A stretch of DNA of 64,000 nt, from positions 57,405 through 121,404 of the forward strand of contig VGGU01000001.1 of the NCBI GenBank assembly GCA_016868475.1, written 5' to 3'. The notes below the pieces were generated by a model. It was not told the origin of the DNA. It searched no databases and was given only the letters and a program-made list of their open reading frames with translations. Shown piece after piece: positions 9,868 to 18,230 of this stretch (positions are counted from its first letter, which is position 1; each line of letters begins with the position of its first letter). This DNA is from Bacteroidota bacterium (GTDB taxonomy: Bacteria; Bacteroidota; Bacteroidia; Chitinophagales; Chitinophagaceae). The position numbers and the translations under genes are program-made.

Positions 9868-10575
9868 TTAATCCGAATACTTATAACCTACGCTACGAAC
9901 AGCATGAAAGTAGCGGGGATTACGGCTATCTGTTTCAAAATACTTTCTAAAATTCAGGATAAAATTATCAATGGTACGTGTGGTGGGATATACCTGATAG
10001 CCCCAAACGGTTTGTAATATTTTTTCCCGAGGAACCACCTCGTTCTTATTCTCGATGAGCAATTTCAATAGCATGGTTTCCTTCTTGGAAAGTTGAATAG
10101 GTGTTCCAGCCACTCCAATGGCTTCCTGTGCTTTAAAGTCAATTGTGTTGGACCCAAATTGATATACCAGATCTATGGAGTTTCTGTCCTGCAGTCTTTT
10201 ATTTTTATCAATGAGTTTAGAAACACGCAAAAGAAGTTCTTCGAGATTAAAGGGTTTGGTCAGGTAATCATCCGCTCCTTTTTTTAATCCACAAACCCGG
10301 TCCGCACTTGTATTTTTTGCACTTAAGATGATAATGGGGATTTCATTATTGCTGATACGGATTGATTCTGTAACATCCAATCCATTTATCTCAGGAAGCA
10401 TTACATCCAGAATAAGTAGGTCAAAATACTCGTTAGCAATTGCTTTTAAGGCAGCAGCACCATCGTAGGCCGAACTAACGCCGTATCCTTCCAATTCAAG
10501 ATTTAGCTTGAGTGCTTCGTGTAAATTTTCTTCATCCTCCACTAAAAGGATGGACCCTTTTTCCGGTTGGTTCAT
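9868..10575 (-). CDS. OmpR-family response regulator
   Basis: Receiver (ILLVEDEENLHEAL, LLILDVMLPEINGLDV, LSAKNTSADRVCGLKKGADDYLTKPF) plus winged-helix C-terminus. Confidence 0.95.
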   Translation of the reverse strand: MNQPEKGSILLVEDEENLHEALKLNLELEGYGVSSAYDGAAALKAIANEYFDLLILDVMLPEINGLDVTESIRISNNEIPIIILSAKNTSADRVCGLKKGADDYLTKPFNLEELLLRVSKLIDKNKRLQDRNSIDLVYQFGSNTIDFKAQEAIGVAGTPIQLSKKETMLLKLLIENKNEVVPREKILQTVWGYQVYPTTRTIDNFILNFRKYFETDSRNPRYFHAVRSVGYKYSD

Positions 10576-11567
10576 GGAGCAAAGTTAATATGGAAAATAC
10601 TGCCTCTTGGAACATTGTCCTTAACTCCTATTGTGGCTTTGTGATGATGGGCAATACGCTCGCATAAATATAATCCCAGGCCTGTGCCCTTGGTAGTGCG
10701 AGTAGCTTCATTGCCGATTCGATAAAATCGTTCAAAGATTTTATCTTTTTCTGTATCCGCTATGCCTTCTCCTTGATCAGCCACTTCCAAATACACTTCA
10801 TTTCCTGTTTTATTAAGTTGAACCGAAATGATGGATTGCGCTGGCGAATAATTTATTGCGTTTTCCAAAAGGTTATTCATTAGCATTTGAAGCAGCAAAG
10901 CATCTCCCTGTAAATCTATTTCTTGTTCAATCGAGGATTCAATTACCCGACCTGGAAACCGATTGCTCATATCTTTAATACAATCTGTTACCAACAACGA
11001 AAAATCCAGCTCTTCCTTTTCACTGGCAAAACCATTATTCTCTAACTGTGAGGAAATCAGAATATTATTAGTCAACAGATTCAATCGACTGGTTTCATCT
11101 AAGGCAATACGGATAAGTTTCTCTTGTTTTTCGGGTTCCAGCTTATAGCGTTGTATGGTTTCCAGGTTCAATCGAGTTACGGCTATAGGCGTTTTTAACT
11201 CGTGGGTTACCGCCATCATAAATTGCTGCTGTTGTTGTTGCGCTCGTAGCTGTCTGCGAACAGCCCTAAATACGCCAATAGCACCAATAAGTATCACTAT
11301 TAAAAAAGTAAGGCCTTCGCCATAGAATTTTGTACTGTTCCTGTTGGCCAGGGATTCGATAGCTGCTACTCTTTTTTCTTTTTCAGCCAGATCTAACTGC
11401 GGCGTCTGCAATTCCAGCAATTGAAGTTGCTGAGTGCGGATTTGTTGATTTTGGTTTTCAAGTGAAACTAACCACCAAAGTAATGCGGCAAGTATATAGA
11501 CCAGTAAGGACCAGTACACAATGGTGGTCCTTCTGAGTTTTAATTTGCGAGAATCTGTTGCCATCAA
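10572..11567 (-). CDS. Sensor histidine kinase
   Basis: H-box FMMAVTHELKTPIAVTRLN, N/G boxes NNLLENAINYS and GTGLGLYLCERI. Confidence 0.95.
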   Translation of the reverse strand: MMATDSRKLKLRRTTIVYWSLLVYILAALLWWLVSLENQNQQIRTQQLQLLELQTPQLDLAEKEKRVAAIESLANRNSTKFYGEGLTFLIVILIGAIGVFRAVRRQLRAQQQQQQFMMAVTHELKTPIAVTRLNLETIQRYKLEPEKQEKLIRIALDETSRLNLLTNNILISSQLENNGFASEKEELDFSLLVTDCIKDMSNRFPGRVIESSIEQEIDLQGDALLLQMLMNNLLENAINYSPAQSIISVQLNKTGNEVYLEVADQGEGIADTEKDKIFERFYRIGNEATRTTKGTGLGLYLCERIAHHHKATIGVKDNVPRGSIFHINFAP

Positions 11568-12058
11568 TGCCTTTTTTCAACTCTAAGCCCAACATTCAAC
11601 ACTTGTTCCAAAGGATCTTCGCGCATAATTTGTTTGACGGACACAGTATATTTTCCTTTTTTTCGAAAAGACACCTGGTTTTCTATTAATTCATTCAGCA
11701 AGGAAATGCGGTGTTCGTAGACATCGTCCATGCCTGTACCCAACCATCCTGCTTGATTGGTGCCCAATTGCTTTTCTGTTTTGAATCGGTATTGTTTTCC
11801 GTCTGGGCTTTGCAAGGCTACTTCCAGCCAAATATTGTTATAATGATACAGATCTCGGTGCCGAATTGTAATTGAAAAATCATAACGATCAGCGGTATCA
11901 GCAATTACAAAAGCAAACTGTGGAATAAAATTACTATGCCATCTGTGGGCAGGAATAGCAATGGTTTGTTCATATAAATTGATGGAGGTACAAGAAAAAT
12001 TGCTTGTACTGAGCAGCAATAGAAAGCTCAGTGTAAAAAGAAAACGCGATTTACGCAT
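11564..12058 (-). CDS. gldH: Gliding motility lipoprotein GldH
   Basis: Lipoprotein signal (LLLLSTSNFSC); 'FSITIRHRDLYHYNNIWLEV' and 'GWLGTGMDDVYEHRISL' resemble GldH. Confidence 0.85.
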   Translation of the reverse strand: MRKSRFLFTLSFLLLLSTSNFSCTSINLYEQTIAIPAHRWHSNFIPQFAFVIADTADRYDFSITIRHRDLYHYNNIWLEVALQSPDGKQYRFKTEKQLGTNQAGWLGTGMDDVYEHRISLLNELIENQVSFRKKGKYTVSVKQIMREDPLEQVLNVGLRVEKRH

Positions 12059-12062
12059 GCAA

Positions 12063-12070
12063 CAAAATTA
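12063..12070 (-). promoter_or_regulatory. -7 element TAATTTTG for gldH
   Basis: Minus strand TAATTTTG-TTGC-ATG; exact TAnnTTTG with a 4-nt gap to the start codon. Confidence 0.55.
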
Positions 12071-12095
12071 AGCCGAAAAAACAGGGATTCTGTGG

Positions 12096-12971
12096 CTAAA
12101 GTATGTTAAGCACCTGTTCTTTTGCCTTTTCCAGTTCGTCCTTCATTTCTACCACTAATCGCTGGATGCCGGCATCATAGGCCTTAGAACCCGTTGTATT
12201 GATTTCGCGACCTATTTCTTGTAGAATAAAGGAGAGCTTTTTCCCTTTTCCCTCTTCGGCTGATTCGACCTGCTCTCGAAAATAACTGCAATGATTGCTA
12301 AGACGAACCAACTCTTCAGTGATATCCATCTTTTCGATATAATAAATCAGCTCCTGTTCCATTCTGTTCCGGTCAATGGCTTCCTCCTTGAGATGTTCTT
12401 TCATGGACTTATTCATTGAAGCACGAAGCTTTTCACGACGCACCGGATCTAATTCGGCTATTGCTATTTGTCGCTTTTCTATTTGAGCGATTCGCTCCAG
12501 CAGATCTGTTTCCAATGCCTTTCCTTCCTCTGTACGATGCTTATTTATGGCAGTAATAGCTTCTTGTAAACCTTGCTTGAATAGTTCCCACTCTGTTTCT
12601 GCCAGCCCTTCGCTTCCGGAAGTAATCACATCCGGTAATTTTAATAAAGAAGGCAACAATTGGCTGGTGTCCAAGCCAAGTTCAACAGCTAATTGTGCTA
12701 ACGATTGGTAGTAGGAGCGAGCCATCTGCGTATTGATCGATACAGGAATAATGGGGCCTGCATCTTTTAAACTGACTTGACAATCAATGGTGCCCCGTCC
12801 CAGATTTTCTGCTAAGCATTTTCGAATTTCAAATTCAAATGGTTTGAGTAAGGCAGGCATTTTTAATTGTAGTTCAAATTGTTTGCCATTGAGAGATTTG
12901 AGATCAATGGCAAACAGCTTATCGCCTACTGAAATAGCGGCTCTGCCAAAGCCGGTCATGGATTTAAGCAT
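12096..12971 (-). CDS. yicC: YicC-family endoribonuclease
   Basis: MLKSMTGFGRA N-terminus and C-terminal 'LSFILQEIGREINTTGSKAYDAGIQRLVVEMKDELEKAKEQVLNI'. Confidence 0.94.
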   Translation of the reverse strand: MLKSMTGFGRAAISVGDKLFAIDLKSLNGKQFELQLKMPALLKPFEFEIRKCLAENLGRGTIDCQVSLKDAGPIIPVSINTQMARSYYQSLAQLAVELGLDTSQLLPSLLKLPDVITSGSEGLAETEWELFKQGLQEAITAINKHRTEEGKALETDLLERIAQIEKRQIAIAELDPVRREKLRASMNKSMKEHLKEEAIDRNRMEQELIYYIEKMDITEELVRLSNHCSYFREQVESAEEGKGKKLSFILQEIGREINTTGSKAYDAGIQRLVVEMKDELEKAKEQVLNIL

Positions 12972-13005
12972 AGAATTGCTTTATGTAAAGGTATCAGAAT
13001 TGGTA

Positions 13006-13035
13006 AATAAAAAATCCCTCCGTAATCGGAGGGAT
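13006..13035 (-). terminator. Minus-strand intrinsic terminator upstream of yicC (end of a candidate small RNA)
   Basis: Minus strand ATCCCTCCG-ATTA-CGGAGGGAT-TTTTTATTT; perfect 9-bp stem. Confidence 0.7.
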
Positions 13036-13192
13036 CTATATGGATGGGTTAGTAAGTACTGGGAAACGAATTTCCCTTCACAATATTAAGAACTTATTTG
13101 TTTATTAAAAAAATATTTTAGGATCCATTTTATCAACATTTTAAAAATTCATGTGGATAAGCGTAATTGAAAGACGGCATTGCAATCGCTAC

Positions 13193-13200
13193 TACCTTTG
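13193..13200 (+). promoter_or_regulatory. -7 element TACCTTTG for lpxD
   Basis: Exact TAnnTTTG, 15 nt before ATG 13216. Confidence 0.5.
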
Positions 13201-13215
13201 TAAAAATCAAATCGC

Positions 13216-14166
13216 ATGCAGTTTGAAAACCCCATTCCACTTACCACAATTGCACAATTAATTGGTGCTACACTCATAGGAGATAATGACTTTGTAGCAA
13301 AGGGTATCAATGAAATTCATTGCGTACAAATGGGCGATTTAGTTTTTGTGGATCATCCCAAATATTATAACACCTGTATTCAGTCTGCAGCGAGTTTTAT
13401 CATCATAAACCAAAAAGTGGAAGTGCCTGCAGGAAAAGCGCTGTTGGTTGTAGAGAACCCTTTTGAGGCATATCTGCGTATTGTAGAAGCCTATCGCCCT
13501 TTTAATCCATCACTGCAACCTATCAGCACAACAGCTGTAATTGGAAAGGACACACAAATACTGCCGGGAGTATATATTGGTAATCATGTAAAGATTGGAG
13601 CTAATTGTATTATCCATCCTAATGTTACCATTCTGGATCATTGTGTTATTGGCAACCATGTAGTGATTCAAGCGGGCTCGGTAATTGGGAGCGATGCATT
13701 TTATTACAATAGAAAAACAAACCGTCCGGTACAGTATAAAAAAATGAATAGCTGTGGACGGGTGTTGATACATGATGAGGTGGAAATAGGAGCCAGCTGC
13801 ACCATTGATCGAGGGGTAACATCCGATACCATCATCGGAGCCGGAACAAAACTGGACAATCAGGTTCATATTGGGCATGATACTGTTATTGGACGCAATT
13901 GTTTATTGGCCGCACAGGTAGCAATAGCGGGGGCTGTTACCATTGAAGATGAAGTAACGCTTTGGGGTCAGGTAGGCGTAAACAAAACCCTTCGAATTGA
14001 AAAAGGGGCCACCATACTAGCGCAAAGCGGAGTGCCAGGTAACCTAATTGGAAATAAAATTTACTTTGGTACGCCTGCCGAAACTGCTATGAGAAAAAAA
14101 AGAGAGCTGGTTTGGGTAAAACGAATTCCTAAGATCTGGGAAAAAATCAAAAACATTCAAGCGTAG
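13216..14166 (+). CDS. lpxD: UDP-3-O-acylglucosamine N-acyltransferase (LpxD-like)
   Basis: Left-handed beta-helix hexapeptide repeats after an LpxD-type N-terminal domain; 'GSDAFYYNRKTNRPVQYKKMNSCGRVLIHDEVEIGASCTIDRG'. Confidence 0.85.
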   Translation: MQFENPIPLTTIAQLIGATLIGDNDFVAKGINEIHCVQMGDLVFVDHPKYYNTCIQSAASFIIINQKVEVPAGKALLVVENPFEAYLRIVEAYRPFNPSLQPISTTAVIGKDTQILPGVYIGNHVKIGANCIIHPNVTILDHCVIGNHVVIQAGSVIGSDAFYYNRKTNRPVQYKKMNSCGRVLIHDEVEIGASCTIDRGVTSDTIIGAGTKLDNQVHIGHDTVIGRNCLLAAQVAIAGAVTIEDEVTLWGQVGVNKTLRIEKGATILAQSGVPGNLIGNKIYFGTPAETAMRKKRELVWVKRIPKIWEKIKNIQA

Positions 14167-15149
14167 TACTGGCTATAACGGGCACAGGCCTGCTCAATGG
14201 TTTTTACCAGCGGAGTATATTGAAAAGAAGGAAAAGCAGAAAGCAACTTTTGATTATCAAACATTGTTTTACTCTGAGCTACTCTTGCACTTTCCTTTGT
14301 TAGCAAGGGCTTTTTGCCTGTGATCAGCGAACGAAAGGCCTCTATCCGCCAGGCCAACCCTAAAATAAACGCATTGGCTTTTAATCGAGGAGCCGGTTTA
14401 ATAAAACTTTTTGCAATTTGTTCTTGTAATTGTTGAAAAGGCCAGGTATCTCCATTTATCACATAGCGTTGCCCATTTTTCCCCTCTTCTAATAATAATA
14501 ATGTTGCCTTTGCCACATCCTGAACGTCTACAAATCCATTGAGGCCGGGAGTATACCATTTGAATCCATCATGCATTTGTTTAAAAATAGCGCAGCTACT
14601 CTTGGTCCAATCTCCAAATCCCAGAATAGTGCTGGGGTTGAGAATAACAGTATCAAGGCCTTCACAATGTCCTCGCCATACGTGCAACTCAGCTTTATAT
14701 TTGCTACGCGCATAATGCGTTTGCAGCGGATTTTCTTCCCATTTTGCTGTTTCGTCTACATGACCTCCACCAACCTTCCTGCCCAACGCGGCTACTGAAC
14801 TAATATGCACCAAACGTTTCACTTTTTTCTCCAAACAGGCATTGACAACATTGGCGGTACCCTCCACATTGGTCTGATAGAGTTCTTTTCTTTCACTTGA
14901 AGCAAAAGATACCATGGCTGCTGCATGAATTACAGCATCTATATTTTCCATGGCTTCCTCAAGCCCTACAATATCCAGCACATCTCCATTAATCCATTGC
15001 ACCTTATCCATTAAAGCAGGATCTATCCAATGAGGAACGGTTGAACCACGCCTTAAAGCATGCACTGTGTAGCCCTGATGAACAAGAAGAGCCAAAATAT
15101 AGGAACCCAAAAAACCAGTTCCACCGGTAAGCAGAATTTTTTTTGTCAT
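14157..15149 (-). CDS. NAD-dependent epimerase/dehydratase (extended SDR)
   Basis: KILLTGGTGFLGSYI, HAAAMVSF, YARSKYKAE motifs. Confidence 0.92.
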   Translation of the reverse strand: MTKKILLTGGTGFLGSYILALLVHQGYTVHALRRGSTVPHWIDPALMDKVQWINGDVLDIVGLEEAMENIDAVIHAAAMVSFASSERKELYQTNVEGTANVVNACLEKKVKRLVHISSVAALGRKVGGGHVDETAKWEENPLQTHYARSKYKAELHVWRGHCEGLDTVILNPSTILGFGDWTKSSCAIFKQMHDGFKWYTPGLNGFVDVQDVAKATLLLLEEGKNGQRYVINGDTWPFQQLQEQIAKSFIKPAPRLKANAFILGLAWRIEAFRSLITGKKPLLTKESARVAQSKTMFDNQKLLSAFPSFQYTPLVKTIEQACARYSQYYA

Positions 15150-15997
15150 GAATGATACGTGTAATAGCCCTCTCCGGATTTTTTACCCCATTTACCCTGT
15201 TGCACTAACTGTTGTTGTATCCAGGAAGGTTCCAACCGTTCAGGTTTCCCTAATTGTTCATATACGGAACAACTAACGGCATAATTGATATCGTTTCCTA
15301 TCAGGTCCATCAATCGAAATGGCCCCATTCTAAAACCTGCTGATTCCAACAAACGATCAATTTGTTCAAAACCACCGGCGTTGTTTTCGGCTATGCGCAG
15401 AGATTCAATATAATAAGGACGAGCAACGCGATTTACAATAAATCCAGGCGCATCAGCACAAACAACGGCCGTTTTTCCAATTTGATTGATGAGCGTAACC
15501 GCTGTATCAAGAATTTCGGGCTTGGTAAATGAAGTTTGCACTACCTCCACCAATTTCATTAAGGTAGCCGGATTAAAAAAATGTAACCCAATTACCCGCT
15601 CAGGGTGTAAAACTTGTTTAGCAAGTTCTGTAATGGATAAGGAAGAAGTGTTACTTGCAAAAATGCAATCACCATGATTCAACTCTGCCAATTGATTAAA
15701 GAGAGCCACCTTAGCTGCAGGCTTTTCTACAATGGCTTCTATAAATAATTCTGCCAAACATTCCTCCAGTTCAGGAGTATAGCGGATTAATGCCAGTGTT
15801 TTTGCTTTCTCCGCTTCTGAGATCTTTCCTTTTGCAACTGCTTTGGCCAATTCTTTTTCATGCTCCAATTGCGCCTGTGTCAGTGCCTGTGGATTTAGAT
15901 CAAATAGCAGAGTGGAAAAACCTGCACCTGCCATTGTAAGCGCAATGCCTTTTCCCATGGTACCTGCACCACAAACCCCAACTGTTTGAATTTCCAT
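15146..15997 (-). CDS. 3-hydroxyacyl-CoA dehydrogenase family protein
   Basis: VGVCGAGTMGKGIALTMAGAG, GLHFFNPATLMKLVEVV, DAPGFIVNRVARPYYIE. Confidence 0.94.
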   Translation of the reverse strand: MEIQTVGVCGAGTMGKGIALTMAGAGFSTLLFDLNPQALTQAQLEHEKELAKAVAKGKISEAEKAKTLALIRYTPELEECLAELFIEAIVEKPAAKVALFNQLAELNHGDCIFASNTSSLSITELAKQVLHPERVIGLHFFNPATLMKLVEVVQTSFTKPEILDTAVTLINQIGKTAVVCADAPGFIVNRVARPYYIESLRIAENNAGGFEQIDRLLESAGFRMGPFRLMDLIGNDINYAVSCSVYEQLGKPERLEPSWIQQQLVQQGKWGKKSGEGYYTYHS

Positions 15998-16010
15998 ACA
16001 CGCAGATTTA

Positions 16011-17042
16011 TCAGGTAGCGGCTGTAAACTGTTTTAAGAAGCGCACATCATTTTCACTGAAGAGTCTCAAGTCATTTACTCCGTATTTCAACATGGCCGG
16101 GCGTTCAACACCCATGCCAAAAGCAAATCCGCTGTATTGTTCCGGGTCAATACCACAATTAGTTAACACATTAGGATGAACCATGCCACAGCCCAGGATT
16201 TCTACCCAACCTGTTTTTTTACAAACATGACAACCTTTGCTATCACAGATAAAACAGCTTACATCCATTTCCGCACTGGGTTCAGTGAAAGGAAAATAAG
16301 AGGGTCTAAAACGAACTTTTGCCTGTGGGCCATACATCTCTTGTACAAAAAAATAAAGTGTTTGTTTCAGGTCTGCGAATGAAACATTCTTATCGATATA
16401 GAGCCCTTCGATTTGATGAAAAAAGCAGTGACTACGCGCACTGATGGTTTCATTTCGAAACACTCGACCAGGCATTAGCATGCGAATCGGAAGCTTTCCT
16501 TTTTCCATTTCCCGAATTTGTACACTACTGGTATGTGTGCGCAATACCCAATCGGGATTTTGTTGGATATAAAAAGTATCCTGCATATCTCTTGCCGGGT
16601 GATGGGCCGGTAAATTCAAAGCACCAAAATTGTGCCAGTCGTCTTCAATTTCAGGTCCTTCAGCTACTGCAAACCCCAGTCGTTGAAAAATAGATACAAT
16701 CTGATTGCGCATTAAGGTAACCGGATGACGAGATCCTACCGGAAATGCATCGCCAGGCAAGGATAAATCTGCGGGGGTATCTTTTGCTGAAGCCTTCGGG
16801 GTTGATGCAGCACGAAGTGTTTCATAATGTGCCTCGGTAAACTGCTTGAATTCGTTCAATAGTTGACCCGCTTCTTTCTTTTGCTCGGGAGCAACCTCTT
16901 TCAACAGCCCCATCAAATTCTTGAGCAGCCCCTTTGTACCCAGGTATTTGATACGAAATTCCTCTACCTGTGAAAGGTCTTGAGTTTGAAACGCGCTGAT
17001 TTCCTGACGAAGATTTTCGATTTGGTCCCGGAGATTCTTCAT
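16011..17042 (-). CDS. pheS: Phenylalanine--tRNA ligase subunit alpha
   Basis: LRTHTSSVQIREM, GRVFRNETISARSHCFFHQIEGLYID, GFAFGMGVERPAMLKYGVNDLR. Start trimmed to ATG 17042. Confidence 0.96.
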   Translation of the reverse strand: MKNLRDQIENLRQEISAFQTQDLSQVEEFRIKYLGTKGLLKNLMGLLKEVAPEQKKEAGQLLNEFKQFTEAHYETLRAASTPKASAKDTPADLSLPGDAFPVGSRHPVTLMRNQIVSIFQRLGFAVAEGPEIEDDWHNFGALNLPAHHPARDMQDTFYIQQNPDWVLRTHTSSVQIREMEKGKLPIRMLMPGRVFRNETISARSHCFFHQIEGLYIDKNVSFADLKQTLYFFVQEMYGPQAKVRFRPSYFPFTEPSAEMDVSCFICDSKGCHVCKKTGWVEILGCGMVHPNVLTNCGIDPEQYSGFAFGMGVERPAMLKYGVNDLRLFSENDVRFLKQFTAAT

Positions 17043-17046
17043 CTGA

Positions 17047-17054
17047 CAAAAGTA
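17047..17054 (-). promoter_or_regulatory. -7 element TACTTTTG for pheS
   Basis: Minus strand TACTTTTG-TCAG-ATG; exact TAnnTTTG with a 4-nt gap. Confidence 0.55.
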
Positions 17055-17086
17055 AGTCCAAACCTTCAATTAAGTATCTTGCGTGT

Positions 17087-18223
17087 ATGTCCGATCAGCT
17101 TGGAATTGCCGATTTTTTATCGCCGGTTAATAAAGCCTTTCTTTCGCAGGATGCGGGATATAAAGAAGGTCAGATAGGGTATTCGATTGCTACCTATGAG
17201 GAGTTTATGCCCGAACTGGAAGACGTTTCATTTGTACTGGTGGGATGTCCGGAACATCGTGGTGCCGGTATTGAGCAACAACAAACGGATGCCCCAGATG
17301 TTATTCGCGCTCAGTTTTATTCATTGTACTATTGGCATGCCGATTTAAAACTTGCCGATTTGGGCAATGTTAGAATGGGAGCCAGTATTTCCGATACTTA
17401 TGCAGCCCTTAGAACCGTGGTACAAGCAATCATCGCAGAGGGTAAAACAGTAATAATACTTGGCGGCTCGCATGATCTTACGTTGGCACAATATCAGGCC
17501 TATGCCAGTACCCGCCAGTTGATAGAAGCCACTTGTGTTGATGCATTAATTGATCTGCAACCCGATGCAATTTTACCCGTTGAAAATTTTCTGATGGAAA
17601 TGCTAACGGGCATGCCTAATTATCTAAAACACTATAATCATATTGCTTTTCAGAGTTACTATGTTCATCCTACAGTATTGGAAACCCTTGATAAATTACG
17701 TTTTGACTGTTACCGGGTAGGCAATGTAAAAGAATCGCTGGACGAAATGGAACCCGTGATCCGCAATAGTCATCTCTTTAGTTTTGATATTAGTGCCTTG
17801 AGCAATGCCCATTCTCCGGCCAGTACCATTTCTCCCAATGGACTAACGGGCGAAGAAGCCTGCGCTTTATTCCGCTATGCAGGCATGAGCCCTGCCGTAA
17901 ACTCAGTAGGAGTGTATGGATATGATCCGCGATTAGATCGACAGGAACTTTCAGCTAAACAAATTGCGCAACAACTCTGGTACTTATTAGACGGAAGAAG
18001 CCGAGGTAAAAGAGAAGCCTCTCTCACAGAAAAGGATTCATTCAATGAATACTATATGGCTTTTGCCGAAGTAGAAACGGTGTTCTTGCAAAGCAAAAAA
18101 ACCGGACGTTGGTGGATGCAATTACCAGATAAGAAATTTATTGCCTGCAGTTATAAAGATTATCTGTTGGCAAGTAGTAACGAAATTCCGGAACGCTGGT
18201 TACGCGCGCAGGAAAGAGGATAA
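17087..18223 (+). CDS. Arginase/agmatinase/formimidoylglutamase superfamily (ureohydrolase fold), divergent metal site
   Basis: VIILGGSHDLTLAQYQ, TCVDALIDL, FSFDISALSNAHSPA align with ureohydrolase motifs but with substitutions. Confidence 0.82.
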   Translation: MSDQLGIADFLSPVNKAFLSQDAGYKEGQIGYSIATYEEFMPELEDVSFVLVGCPEHRGAGIEQQQTDAPDVIRAQFYSLYYWHADLKLADLGNVRMGASISDTYAALRTVVQAIIAEGKTVIILGGSHDLTLAQYQAYASTRQLIEATCVDALIDLQPDAILPVENFLMEMLTGMPNYLKHYNHIAFQSYYVHPTVLETLDKLRFDCYRVGNVKESLDEMEPVIRNSHLFSFDISALSNAHSPASTISPNGLTGEEACALFRYAGMSPAVNSVGVYGYDPRLDRQELSAKQIAQQLWYLLDGRSRGKREASLTEKDSFNEYYMAFAEVETVFLQSKKTGRWWMQLPDKKFIACSYKDYLLASSNEIPERWLRAQERG

Positions 18224-18230
18224 TAGTCTC

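Larger units (their letters stand above)
13006..13200 (-). ncRNA. Candidate intergenic small RNA (5' end undefined)
   Basis: Own terminator at the 3' end, internal GGGAAA-UUCG-UUUCCC hairpin, located between divergent yicC and lpxD. No family recognised. Confidence 0.3.

Noticed and set aside
11222-11250. Poly-Gln tract in histidine kinase as microsatellite phase variation
   Set aside because: Short mixed CAA/CAG tract; no evidence of slippage or frame change.
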